Assembly (NCBI GenBank): GCA_003151825.1
Contig: PLYO01000049.1
Location: 1 to 43,888, forward strand
DNA length: 43,888 nt
Source of the DNA: Ignavibacteriota bacterium
GTDB lineage: Bacteria; Bacteroidota; Ignavibacteria; Palsa-1295
Direction: 5' to 3'
Numbering within the stretch: position 1 is the first letter of the stretch; each line of letters begins with the position of its first letter. Below are positions 1 to 7,942 of this stretch, one piece after another. The translations under genes and the position numbers were made by a program. The notes beneath the pieces are model-generated. The model was not told the DNA's origin, searched no databases, and was given only the letters and a program-made list of their open reading frames with translations.

Positions 1-103
1 GGACGTGCTGCGCACGTACGCACTGGCATGTCACGTATATTTAGTTTATCCGAAATCTCCGCGTAATGCTTCGGCAAAACGGACGTTCGCAGCACGTCCC
101 TAC
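1..103. repeat. REP family A inverted pair (BIME-like), left end cut
   Basis: Two copies of the palindrome GGACGTGCTGCGCACGTCC (both slightly degenerate here) face each other at 1-17 and 81-103. The right copy ends in CCTAC, the complement of a GTAG head. The left head would lie outside the window. A fuller pair of the same family is at 37280-37361. The arrangement matches bacterial interspersed mosaic elements. Confidence 0.75.
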
Positions 104-882
104 GTTTACCAGATTTTCAAAAATAATTTTGGATTTCCTTGCTTTTGGGTTTTGGACCACGATTCACAGGATTTTCAGGATTAGGGGAAGGGTGGGTACC
201 TTTTCATACAGCAAAGCTTTTCAGAATAAAATTAAATATGATGTTTTCTTATAGAAAGTGAAACATTTTTGCCTTTTATGCGTAGTAACTGTCTGCGAGC
301 GTTGAGAGTGTACGCAGACCGCTGCCAGTACAGGCATGTCTGATCCCTGCACATGGATGAGATTCGCTTAAAATGCGATGATTGGCTCACGCGATGACCC
401 CTCATCCACTGAAATCAAATGGCGCACTGGGGGCGATCGAAAAGTCCTGGGCGGGTCTACCCTTAGCTTGGGGGACATCGATCACCGGAGTTGATTGAAA
501 ATGTATTGTGGCCTGTTGTAGTGTACTCTATGGCGGGTCATACAAAAATCGGCACCCATTCGGCAAAGGGCAGGCTCTATTTCTTGGGGAAAGCCATCAA
601 ATCCGAAATGGAATTGGCAGAGTGCCTAAATTCATAAAGCTCCATGAACATTAACCGTGAAAATACATTTTGAGAGTCCTTCGGCAAGCTCAGGGGAAGC
701 TCATCTAACGGGACTTAGAGATTCCTCCTTATTAATTCGGGTTAAGAAACTCTGGATAGCGGAATTGTTGAAAAGGCGGCCCGGTTAGCTTCATCGAATA
801 GGCTTCTTTTCCGCATCCACGCTTCTTTTTCCGCTTCTCGTACGCTGATGTTACTTGGAGCCACGCCCCAACGATTCATAGC
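104..882. other. Gene-poor stretch
   Basis: No convincing coding region is visible on either strand. At 161-187 there are three 9-bp units beginning GATT (GATTCACAG, GATTTTCAG, GATTAGGGG), the same kind of periodic repeat as the arms at 14608-14828 and 27533-27690. The rest could be decayed sequence. Confidence 0.5.
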
Positions 883-1317
883 TTGCATGATCATTTTTAT
901 AGCATTTCCGTGTTAAAACGCGCGCTCGTTCTCAAAGCGGCTTTCGCCTTCGGCATCCTCGCCGCTCTGGTTGGGCAATCGGTGCTCGCGCGGCCTGCAT
1001 TAGAAATGACCCGTTTGGCCGGTCAATTTCACCGTGTGAGCGATCCTTTGCCGAATCAATCGACCGGCGTGGCGCTGGACGATTCGCCGCAGCACCGGCG
1101 GCCCGTTATCGTCCGCCGCGCGCCGCTTTCGAAGCTCGATCCCAGTGCCGCGAAGCTGGGACCCAGCACTTCGAAGCTCGACCCAAACATTCGTAACGAG
1201 ATTGCACGGAAGCATTCGGGGCAATGCAAGAGCCTCGAACTTTCTCGTCGCTTAGAAGCGCGGCGAAGCGCCCTGCGATCAGAACAGCAGTCGTCGATGC
1301 GGGGTCAGCGGCGATAA
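883..1317 (+). CDS. Hypothetical small basic secreted protein (doubtful)
   Basis: An open frame of 144 codons with a plausible signal peptide: a basic start (LKRALVLK) followed by a hydrophobic run and an alanine-type cleavage site near residues 33-37. A GTG at 910 would give a more ordinary signal peptide and may be the true start. The mature part is rich in Arg and Ser and holds a short internal repeat around SKLDPS/SKLDPN. I do not recognise a family. No ribosome binding site is seen at either start. It could be a chance frame. Confidence 0.35.
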   Translation: MHDHFYSISVLKRALVLKAAFAFGILAALVGQSVLARPALEMTRLAGQFHRVSDPLPNQSTGVALDDSPQHRRPVIVRRAPLSKLDPSAAKLGPSTSKLDPNIRNEIARKHSGQCKSLELSRRLEARRSALRSEQQSSMRGQRR

Positions 1318-1645
1318 GACCTTCGCTGAGGGTGTTTCTGCAGCGTTTTTTGCCATAAAATTTTCTTGGAACAGGGTGGAACTCCGGGTAGGGGTTTCCC
1401 GTTACACCCAGTAAGAAGACACAAAAGTGTGAGACTTATAGATGCAGGCGGGTTCCATTTAGGCCGTTTGTATCTAAAGTCAAGGTGAGAGAAAAGACAC
1501 TGTTGGCCTCATCGGAGCAATCCGGTGGGGCCGCAGTGTTATTTAAAGGGTACGTTGTGAATGAGTAATGAGTTCGTTTGATTGTGAGTTTACATTCGTT
1601 TCATTGTTCTTCGAGCATAATAATTTCTTTCAATCTCGATTTTGT
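1318..1645. other. Intergenic region with RNA-like hairpins
   Basis: No gene is seen. The plus strand could form a GGG/CCC hairpin near 1386-1401, a small ACAC-AAAA-GTGT hairpin near 1419-1430 and the long hairpin at 1496-1540. The stretch could be a structured leader of the gene at 1646 or an independent small RNA. Confidence 0.4.
1496..1540 (+). promoter_or_regulatory. Long hairpin with GCAA (GNRA) tetraloop
   Basis: Outer stem GACACTG (1496-1502) pairs with CAGTGTT (1534-1540). After a small TT/G internal loop the stem GGCCTCATCGGA (1505-1516) pairs with TCCGGTGGGGCC (1521-1532), closing on the tetraloop GCAA (1517-1520). Two G-U pairs in the inner stem suggest selection at the RNA level on the plus strand. 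No U-tract follows, so it does not look like a terminator. The start codon of the next gene lies about 105 nt downstream. Confidence 0.4.
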
Positions 1646-3079
1646 ATGAAGTATTCTCTAACGTTCCTGCTCCTATTTACCACGGCGGCTCATGCCAAAA
1701 CCTGGCTCGTCGGCCCCACGCGGCAATACACCGCGCCCAGCGCCGTTGCGAATTCCCCGCTTCTCGCCGATGGCGATACCGTTCTTGTCGATTCGGGAAC
1801 GTATGTCGGCGATGTCGCAACGTGGAGCAAGAATAATCTCGTGCTCCGCTGCCCGAATGGCATGGCGCGCTTCAATGCCGATGGAAATATCGCCGATCTG
1901 AAGGGAATTTGGGTCGTCTATGGCAAGAATACGTATGTAGAGGGATTCGAATTTTACGGCGCGGCTATTGACTCCGCCGATGGCGATAACGGCGCGGGCA
2001 TCCGCGTGCAGGGCGATGGCTTTACCTGCCGCCGGTGCTACTTTCACGATAATCAGGAAGGCATCCTGACCGGGAACGATACGACCGATAACGACATCCT
2101 CATCGAAGCCTGCGAGTTCGATCACAACGGCGTCGAAACCGGCGGCGCGGCTGGGTTCGAGCACAATATCTATGTCGGGCTATGCTCGAGTTGCACCATA
2201 AAGTTCTGCTATTTCCATGCTTCGATTGTCGGGCACGAAGTGAAGTGCCGCGCGAATGTGAGTTACATTCTCTATAATTATATCGTCGATGGGCCAACGG
2301 GCGATGGCAGCCTTTCGATAGATATTCCGCAGGGAGGGCTTGCGTTCGTGATGGGAAACATTATCGAGAAAGGCCCAATGACGGCAAATTCCACCGTTAT
2401 CGGTTATGGCGAAGAATGGCCACAGGGAAAATTCAATCCGGATTCCGAATTTTATTTTGTCAATAACACGATTGTCACCGATCGTAATCCTACGATCTAT
2501 TTCGAGATTCAACCAGGAACGAAAACTGCGCTTATCGCGAATAATATCTTTGCCGGCACCGCGCATCCCATCATTGGATTTACCGATACGGAATCGAATG
2601 TTTTTAATGTGGATACTTCTTTTTTCCATTTTGCCAATCCGGGAAGTTACGATTATCATACTTACGGTTTTCCGGGATTCACGAATGCGGTCCAACTTGG
2701 CACCGTCGATGGGTTTTCTTTGAAGCCTACCAGTGAATATGCCTTTCCACCATTAGATAGTGAACAACGCATAAACACTCTTTTCGAAGTCGGGGCGATA
2801 GAGTACATTGTCGGTACCCGTTCAGTAAGTGAGAATTTGAAAAAAGCTATCAGTATTAATTTCCCCAATCCTTTCTCCTCGGAAACGATCTTTCCGAATA
2901 TTTCCGGTCCCCTCAAGCTATTTAATATTTGTGGAAAAGAGATGAATGTTACAACGCAGCAGACCAAAAATGGCCTTGTCCTTGAGCGCGGCAATCTTCC
3001 GGCTGGAATTTATTTCTATCGCATTTCCGAGGCCGGCCGTGGGACTCAAGCAGAAGGCTCCGTGGTTATCGGGAATTGA
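1646..3079 (+). CDS. Secreted right-handed beta-helix protein with T9SS sorting domain
   Basis: The start at 1646 gives a clean signal peptide (MKYSLTFLLLFTTAAHA); longer upstream reading adds 26 unlikely residues. The body has the irregular repeats of parallel beta-helix (pectate-lyase-like) proteins: an N-terminal YTAPSAV...DGDTVLVDSGTY segment followed by rungs with NDILIEACEF, CTIKFCYF and FYFVNNTIV-type strands. The last 75 or so residues (FPNPFSSETIF ... LKLFNICGKEM ... LPAGIYFYRI) match a type A T9SS sorting domain, so it is probably exported across the outer membrane and surface-attached or released. The substrate is unknown; catalytic residues are not evident. The stop overlaps the start of the next gene by one base. 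Confidence 0.85.
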   Translation: MKYSLTFLLLFTTAAHAKTWLVGPTRQYTAPSAVANSPLLADGDTVLVDSGTYVGDVATWSKNNLVLRCPNGMARFNADGNIADLKGIWVVYGKNTYVEGFEFYGAAIDSADGDNGAGIRVQGDGFTCRRCYFHDNQEGILTGNDTTDNDILIEACEFDHNGVETGGAAGFEHNIYVGLCSSCTIKFCYFHASIVGHEVKCRANVSYILYNYIVDGPTGDGSLSIDIPQGGLAFVMGNIIEKGPMTANSTVIGYGEEWPQGKFNPDSEFYFVNNTIVTDRNPTIYFEIQPGTKTALIANNIFAGTAHPIIGFTDTESNVFNVDTSFFHFANPGSYDYHTYGFPGFTNAVQLGTVDGFSLKPTSEYAFPPLDSEQRINTLFEVGAIEYIVGTRSVSENLKKAISINFPNPFSSETIFPNISGPLKLFNICGKEMNVTTQQTKNGLVLERGNLPAGIYFYRISEAGRGTQAEGSVVIGN

Positions 3080-3765
3080 TGCGAAAGAAATTTACGGCCC
3101 CGCTGAAAAAATTGGATGACACTGGCAGCGCCAACTTGGGTTGGCGCGTCCTCGATATTCCCTTCGATGTAAAGAAAACCTTTGGTAAAGGCGGACGCGT
3201 GCCTGTGGCCGGCGATGCGAACGGGTTCCCGTTTCGCACCTCGCTTTTTCCACGCAAGGATGGCAAGCATTTTCTACTCATGAATAAGAAAATGCAGAAA
3301 GGCGCCAATGCAACTTCGCTCGGAGATAAAGTTAACGTGTCGCTTGAACTGGATGAGGAAACGCGGACGGTTGCTATTCCCCTGCTTCTTAAAAAAGAGA
3401 TTGAAGAAGATAATGAGCTTTTGGCATATTATAAGTCCTTCAGTTATTCGTTGCGTAAGTATTTTGCCGATCATATCACAGGAGCAAAGAGCAAGCAAAT
3501 CCAGAAAAAGCGCGCCGAAGAACTTGCTGTCATTCTGATGCAAATGCGTGATGGCGAGAAGAACCTACCTCCGATTCTCGAAGCAGAATTCGCACGCAAC
3601 CCGAAAGCAAAGAAGGGGTGGGAACTGATGTCAGCCTCGCTCCGAAGAAGTCACCTTCGGGGTATCTTTTATTACAAAGATCCCGAATCACGCGCTCGAA
3701 GAACGGCAAAGGCCATCGAGCAAATGGTAGCGTATGCGAATAAGAAATCGAAAGTGCAGCTTTAA
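3079..3765 (+). CDS. YdeI/OmpD-associated family protein with DUF1905 domain
   Basis: The 228-residue protein has an N-terminal DUF1905 domain (residues about 1-95: KFTAPL ... GWRVLDIPFDV ... GKGGRVPVAGDANGFPFRTSLFP) and a C-terminal YdeI/OmdA-like helical domain containing a conserved pattern around NKKMQKG and SFSYSLRKYFADHI. Members are small cytoplasmic proteins of unknown biochemical role, some annotated as bacteriocin-protection proteins. I chose ATG 3079, which overlaps the preceding TGA (TGATG); a TTG at 3076 is also in frame. The overlap suggests co-transcription, though the partners look functionally unrelated. Confidence 0.8.
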   Translation: MRKKFTAPLKKLDDTGSANLGWRVLDIPFDVKKTFGKGGRVPVAGDANGFPFRTSLFPRKDGKHFLLMNKKMQKGANATSLGDKVNVSLELDEETRTVAIPLLLKKEIEEDNELLAYYKSFSYSLRKYFADHITGAKSKQIQKKRAEELAVILMQMRDGEKNLPPILEAEFARNPKAKKGWELMSASLRRSHLRGIFYYKDPESRARRTAKAIEQMVAYANKKSKVQL

Positions 3766-3785
3766 AAGCAACCGATCATATTAGC

Positions 3786-3940
3786 TGTCATTCTGAGCGG
3801 AGCAAACTTGAGTCCGCCTTAGCGGACTCAAGTTTGCGGAGTCGAAGAATCTCCGGTCTTTCACCATTGAGCCAAACTACACGAGATCCTTCGACTCCGT
3901 TATTCTCTCCTTCGTCGAGAATAACTCCGCTCAGGATGAG
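3786..3940. repeat. Modular inverted-repeat element, family H, copy 1
   Basis: Outer arms TGTCATTCTGAGCGGAG and CTCCGCTCAGGATGA are complementary, and inner GAGTCGAAGAATCTC faces GAGATCCTTCGACTC. A separate perfect hairpin, CAAACTTGAGTCCGCC and its complement at 3803-3836, sits inside one arm. The same scaffold with different inserts is at 6487-6633. It lies between two genes on the plus strand. Confidence 0.75.
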
Positions 3941-3984
3941 ATAGGACAATATCTTGTTTCCCATTAGGCACTCGAAATAATTCG

Positions 3985-3992
3985 TAATTTTG
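3985..3992 (+). promoter_or_regulatory. Bacteroidota-type -7 box TAATTTTG
   Basis: Matches TAnnTTTG and lies 22 nt before the ATG at 4015. No clear TTTG -33 box is seen at the expected distance. Confidence 0.4.
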
Positions 3993-4014
3993 AACCTATT
4001 AATCAATTACTCTT

Positions 4015-4425
4015 ATGAAACGCAAACATTTTCTTCTGATTAGCGCGCTTGTCGCATGGATTTTCAGCATTGGCATGATGCTCATTCCATCTGGGTTCAC
4101 ATCCGGCATTTCCACCGTTCCGCCGACGGATACCGTCAATGCCTGGGCGCAATTCCTGGGCACGAACCTATTCGCAATCGGCTTCATCAACTTTTTTTCG
4201 AGCCGAAGTCCGTGGTCGGGAGCTGTCAAAGCGATTTTGTGGGGCAACATCGTGCTGCATGTCCTCTCTATTGCGACCGATGTGAACGCATACATGAATA
4301 ACATCATCAATTTGCAGGGGATCATGCAGGGCACGGTCGTCCATCTCGTTTTTATTATCGGATTCAGTTATTACACGTTCAAAAAATCGACGCATGATAT
4401 GTCGGCGGCAAAAACGAACGGCTAA
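4015..4425 (+). CDS. Small four-helix membrane protein, unknown
   Basis: A 136-residue protein with about four hydrophobic segments (near residues 7-27, 46-62, 72-90, 102-120) and a short charged tail (KKSTHDMSAAKTNG). I do not recognise a family. It stands alone between repeat elements, with its own likely -7 box upstream at 3985. The coding character is good: hydrophobic segments are regularly spaced and the frame is uninterrupted. Confidence 0.65.
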   Translation: MKRKHFLLISALVAWIFSIGMMLIPSGFTSGISTVPPTDTVNAWAQFLGTNLFAIGFINFFSSRSPWSGAVKAILWGNIVLHVLSIATDVNAYMNNIINLQGIMQGTVVHLVFIIGFSYYTFKKSTHDMSAAKTNG

Positions 4426-4542
4426 ACGGATCCAAGCCGAATGCTTTCTAAAATAACATCGAAGCCGGTGCTTCTTCAGCGCCAGATTCTGCAACGAAAT
4501 GGAATTGATGACGTTCAATCCCGGAGGGTATTTGAGAAGAAA

Positions 4543-4601
4543 GTAGCGCAAACTTCAGTTTGCGATTCTTCCCCCTGGTCGCAAACTGAAGTTTGCGCTA
4601 C
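4543..4601. repeat. REP family B inverted pair (BIME)
   Basis: GTAG followed by the palindrome CGCAAACTTCAGTTTGCG at 4543-4564, a 15-nt spacer, then the reverse copy ending CTAC at 4580-4601. It ends four bases from the ABC transporter stop codon, so it may act as that mRNA's 3-prime hairpin. Confidence 0.85.
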
Positions 4602-4605
4602 ATTC

Positions 4606-6435
4606 TCACGCGCTTTCCAGCGATTCCTCCAACAATTGCCGACGGTACAGATCGTAGTAAGGCCCTTCGGAGGCCAGAAGCTCTTGATGCGTGCCGCGCT
4701 CGACAATGCGGCCGCGATCGAGCACGATAATCATATCGGCCTCGCGCGCCGTGGAGGTGCGGTGACTGATGAGAATGGTCGTGCGCGGGCGCGCATCGTT
4801 CCGGAGATTCGAAAGAATTCGTTCCTCCGTCGCGGTATCGACGGCGGACATGGCGTCGTCCATCACTAAAATTCTCGGATTGCGGGCAAGCGCGCGGGCA
4901 ATGGCCGTGCGCTGCTTCTGTCCGCCGGAAAGTGTAATGCCGCGCTCGCCGATCATGGTCTCGAATTGCTCCGGGAATTCGGTCACGTTATCGTAAATGT
5001 CAGCGGCGCGCGCGGCTTCTTCCGTACCTAAAGGCGATGGAGGGGTCAGTTTCGGGAACCCGTTCGTTGCACCTGTCCCATCCGTTCCAAGAATGCGCCC
5101 GCTAAAATCCACCCGCTCGGCCTCGCGTGTGCCAAAACCGATATTCTCCGCAATCGTCTCGGAAAACAGGAACGGTTCCTGCGTGACAAAACCAATCTGC
5201 GAGCGCAACACTTCGAGCGGAATTGCGCGAAGGTCGTGACCGTCGATCGTAACCACCCCTTCCGTTGGATCGAAGAGCCGCGCGATGAGATTAACAAGCG
5301 AAGTTTTTCCCGAACCCGTCCGGCCAATAATGGCCAATGTCGTTCCCTGCTCGATGCGCAGGGAAATATTGTTTAAAACAGGATCGAGCTCCGGGCGATA
5401 ACGGAACGAAACATCGTGAAACTCGATCTCACCGCGAAGCGAAGCGATCTGCCAATTGGTGCGCTCGGAGTTCTCGATCTCCGGCTTCGTTTCGAAGAGT
5501 TTGACAAGCCGCGCCATGCTGGCCGCGCCGCGCTGCACCATGCTCGTCACCCATCCAATCGCGATAAACGGCCACGTCAGCATTCCGAGATACACGATGA
5601 ACTGCGAAAGTTCCCCAATCGTAAGCTGTTTGGACATGATAAGTTTTCCGCCCACCAAAAGCAAAATGACGGTCGAAAGCCCCATGAAGCCGAATATGAT
5701 CGGCTGCATCAGACCTTGCGTTCGAGCCAGCCGCATGTTTTTGTCGAAATAGCCTTTTGCAAGATTATTGAATACTGACTTTTCATAAGCTTCGCGTACA
5801 TAGGCACGCACGACGCGGATGCCGGAGATGCTTTCCGTCGTTCGCCCCGTCATCGTAGCGAAATGCGCTTGCACGGTGTCGAACAGCGGATGCACTTTGC
5901 GGCCGATGAGATACACCGAGAGCGACATGAGCGGCAGCAAGAGCACCGTGAGCAGCGCAAGCTCCGGCGAGAGCGCAAGCATGAAGCCGAAGACCGCGAG
6001 AAACGTCGCCAGCGTGTCCGCTGTGTACATGATCGAAGGGCCGACAAAAAAACGGACGGCGTCGATATCGTTCGTTGCGTAGGCCATGAGTTCGCCCTGT
6101 GGCGTGCTTTGGAAAAATCGCATCGAAAGCCGCTCGACATGCGCCAGCAAATCGTTCCGAAGGTCGTATTCGATCAGCCGGCTCGCTACAATGATGTTTT
6201 GACGGACGAGATAATAAAGAAATCCACTCACAAACGAAAGGACAACGATGATGCCCGCTTGAATGAGGAGCGTCTGGGGGGTTGCCGTCCCGCGCGTGAT
6301 GGAATCGATCCCGTTGCCGAAAAAACGCGGCCACAGCGCCTGCGCTAAGCTCGAAAAAACAACGAGCACTGCGCCGCAGATGTACATCTTCTTGTACCGC
6401 GCAAAATATGGCCAAAGGCGGAGAAGTGATTTCAT
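4606..6435 (-). CDS. ABC exporter half-transporter (MdlA/YheI-like), degenerate ATP site
   Basis: 609 residues: an exporter-type transmembrane domain of six helices (residues about 1-320) fused to an ATP-binding domain. Walker A is GRTGSGKTS near 370, the signature LSGGQ near 501 and Walker B ends VMDDAMSAVD near 526, with Asp where the catalytic Glu normally stands. That DD form is typical of the MdlA/YheI (BmrC) partner of heterodimeric multidrug exporters, so a second half-transporter is expected; none is in the window. Between the Q-loop and the signature (residues about 442-473) there is an extra segment, FSGRILGTDG...LTPPSPLGTEE, absent from usual homologues. Its DNA (5019-5112) is repeat-like. 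Expected in the inner membrane, exporting lipid or drug; the substrate cannot be named. Confidence 0.9.
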   Translation of the reverse strand: MKSLLRLWPYFARYKKMYICGAVLVVFSSLAQALWPRFFGNGIDSITRGTATPQTLLIQAGIIVVLSFVSGFLYYLVRQNIIVASRLIEYDLRNDLLAHVERLSMRFFQSTPQGELMAYATNDIDAVRFFVGPSIMYTADTLATFLAVFGFMLALSPELALLTVLLLPLMSLSVYLIGRKVHPLFDTVQAHFATMTGRTTESISGIRVVRAYVREAYEKSVFNNLAKGYFDKNMRLARTQGLMQPIIFGFMGLSTVILLLVGGKLIMSKQLTIGELSQFIVYLGMLTWPFIAIGWVTSMVQRGAASMARLVKLFETKPEIENSERTNWQIASLRGEIEFHDVSFRYRPELDPVLNNISLRIEQGTTLAIIGRTGSGKTSLVNLIARLFDPTEGVVTIDGHDLRAIPLEVLRSQIGFVTQEPFLFSETIAENIGFGTREAERVDFSGRILGTDGTGATNGFPKLTPPSPLGTEEAARAADIYDNVTEFPEQFETMIGERGITLSGGQKQRTAIARALARNPRILVMDDAMSAVDTATEERILSNLRNDARPRTTILISHRTSTAREADMIIVLDRGRIVERGTHQELLASEGPYYDLYRRQLLEESLESA

Positions 6436-6486
6436 TATTGGAAGCTAACAATAATACCGCTCCGCAAACTCCTTCCTTGCTCCTCA

Positions 6487-6633
6487 TGTCATCCTGAGCG
6501 GAGTTTGTCCCGACGAAGGAGGAAGAAACGGAGTCGAAGGATCTCAGTGTAGCTTCTCTGACTGGTGAGCGACCGGAGATCCTTCGACTCCGTCATCCTA
6601 CGCTCCGCTTCGGATGACTCCGCTCAGGATGAC
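6487..6633. repeat. Modular inverted-repeat element, family H, copy 2
   Basis: Arms TGTCATCCTGAGCGGAGT and ACTCCGCTCAGGATGAC, with inner CGGAGTCGAAGGATCTC against GAGATCCTTCGACTCCG. The segments between the arms differ from those of copy 1 at 3786-3940. It lies between the divergent ABC and M20 genes and leaves about 50 and 85 bp for promoters. Confidence 0.8.
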
Positions 6634-6720
6634 GTGCTTTGATAATTGCATTCGAAACTTGATGGGACGAAACCCTCCCCCCAAAATGTTATCTTTACCG
6701 TTTCATAATAATTATCGAAA

Positions 6721-7935
6721 ATGCCGACTGACATAAAACATCGAATCAACGCGCTCGCCGAAAAATATTATCCGGAAATGGTCCGGCTGCGGCGCACTAT
6801 TCACGAAAATCCCGAACTCGCTTTTGCGGAATTCGCAACAAGCGCGCTCGTCGCAGATACGCTGGAAAAAACCGGGCTTTCGGTAAAGCGCGGCGTTGCG
6901 AGAACGGGGGTGGTGGCTTCGCTGCATGGGAATGAGACAGGCGGGACGCCTGCGCTACAGGCTACGCGCGTTGTTGCGCTACGCAGCGATATGGATGCGC
7001 TGCCCATCCAGGAAGCAACCGGATTGCCGTTTGCATCGAAAAATCCCGGCAAGATGCACGCATGCGGACATGATTCCCATACCGCCATCGGACTTGGCGC
7101 AGCGATGATCCTTTCGGAACTGAAAGATGAAATTTCGGGCGAAGTGCGGTTCCTATTCCAGCCAAGTGAGGAACTTGTTCCGGGCGGCGCGCCCTATATG
7201 ATCGAAGAAGGCGCGCTCGATGGTGTTTCAAAAGTGTTCGGGCTGCATGTGCTTTCGCAGGCCGATGCAGGTACCGTCGGCTTTTGTCCCGGCGAAATGA
7301 TGGCGAGCGCGGACGAGCTTTATATCACGATCAAAGGTAAGTCCGGTCATGGCGCAAGGCCGCATCTGACCGTTGATCCTATTGTGGTCACAGCGGAAGT
7401 GATTCTCGCATTGCAAACGCTTATCTCGCGCAATCTCGACCCGTTCGCGCATGGTGTGATCTCCATTTGCAGCATTCACGGCGGGTTCGCGCCGAATATC
7501 GTTCCTCCGGAAATAAAGCTCATCGGCACGCTGCGCTCGATGTCGAGAGAATGGCGCCGGTTCGCCCATGAACGCATCCACGAGATCGTAAATGGAATAT
7601 GTTATTCCGCGCGAGCCGAAGCAGAGATAAGAATTGAATCTGGCTACCCCGTATTAGTGAATGACGATGCCGAAACAGCATTCGCCGATTCCTGCGCACG
7701 GGAATTATTCGGCGATGACCGCGTCTTCCGCGCCGAGCGGCTGATGGCCTCGGAGGACTTTGCCTATTATCTCGAAAAAGTACCCGGAACGTTCTACCGC
7801 CTCGGCATTCGCAACGAAGCTCAGGGCATAACCGCCGACATCCACAACGACCACTTCACCATCGACGAATCCTCCATGAAAGCCGGCGCCGCCATGCAGG
7901 CGTATTTGGCGATTAGGGCACTCTCACAAGGATAG
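6721..7935 (+). CDS. M20-family metallo-amidohydrolase (N-acyl-amino-acid type)
   Basis: 404 residues, the usual size for M20D hydrolases that cleave N-acyl or N-acetyl amino acids with two metal ions. Metal-ligand motifs visible are HACGHDSH, the PSEE pair, the GLHV histidine, and the C-terminal HNDHF; GKSGHGARPHLTVDP belongs to the dimerisation domain. ATG 6721 starts the typical HRINALAEKYYPEMVRLRRTIHENPEL helix. Residues 69-82 (GNETGGTPALQATR) interrupt the usual strand before VVALRSDMDALPI; their DNA contains a REP palindrome (6938-6958), so this is an in-frame insertion in a surface loop. The next gene follows after 7 bp, suggesting co-transcription. Confidence 0.92.
   Translation: MPTDIKHRINALAEKYYPEMVRLRRTIHENPELAFAEFATSALVADTLEKTGLSVKRGVARTGVVASLHGNETGGTPALQATRVVALRSDMDALPIQEATGLPFASKNPGKMHACGHDSHTAIGLGAAMILSELKDEISGEVRFLFQPSEELVPGGAPYMIEEGALDGVSKVFGLHVLSQADAGTVGFCPGEMMASADELYITIKGKSGHGARPHLTVDPIVVTAEVILALQTLISRNLDPFAHGVISICSIHGGFAPNIVPPEIKLIGTLRSMSREWRRFAHERIHEIVNGICYSARAEAEIRIESGYPVLVNDDAETAFADSCARELFGDDRVFRAERLMASEDFAYYLEKVPGTFYRLGIRNEAQGITADIHNDHFTIDESSMKAGAAMQAYLAIRALSQG
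6938..6958. repeat. REP family D single copy inside M20 gene
   Basis: CAGGCGGGACGCCTG followed by CGCTAC, the complement of a GTAG-headed REP. It encodes part of an extra loop in the amidohydrolase. The same family forms a pair at 8351-8417. Confidence 0.75.
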
Positions 7936-7942
7936 AGATGGT

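Noticed and set aside
66..254. A 62-codon open frame at the left end
   Set aside because: It begins inside a REP copy and crosses the GATT repeat; composition is not protein-like and there is no start signal.
1370..1430. Possible cobalamin or c-di-GMP riboswitch (GGGTGGAACTCC, TTTCCCGTTAC)
   Set aside because: Only short stretches resemble the cores; the order and the remaining conserved boxes are missing, and the downstream gene does not fit.
1440..1480. tRNA-like GGTTCCATTT segment
   Set aside because: No cloverleaf can be formed; acceptor and anticodon stems are absent.
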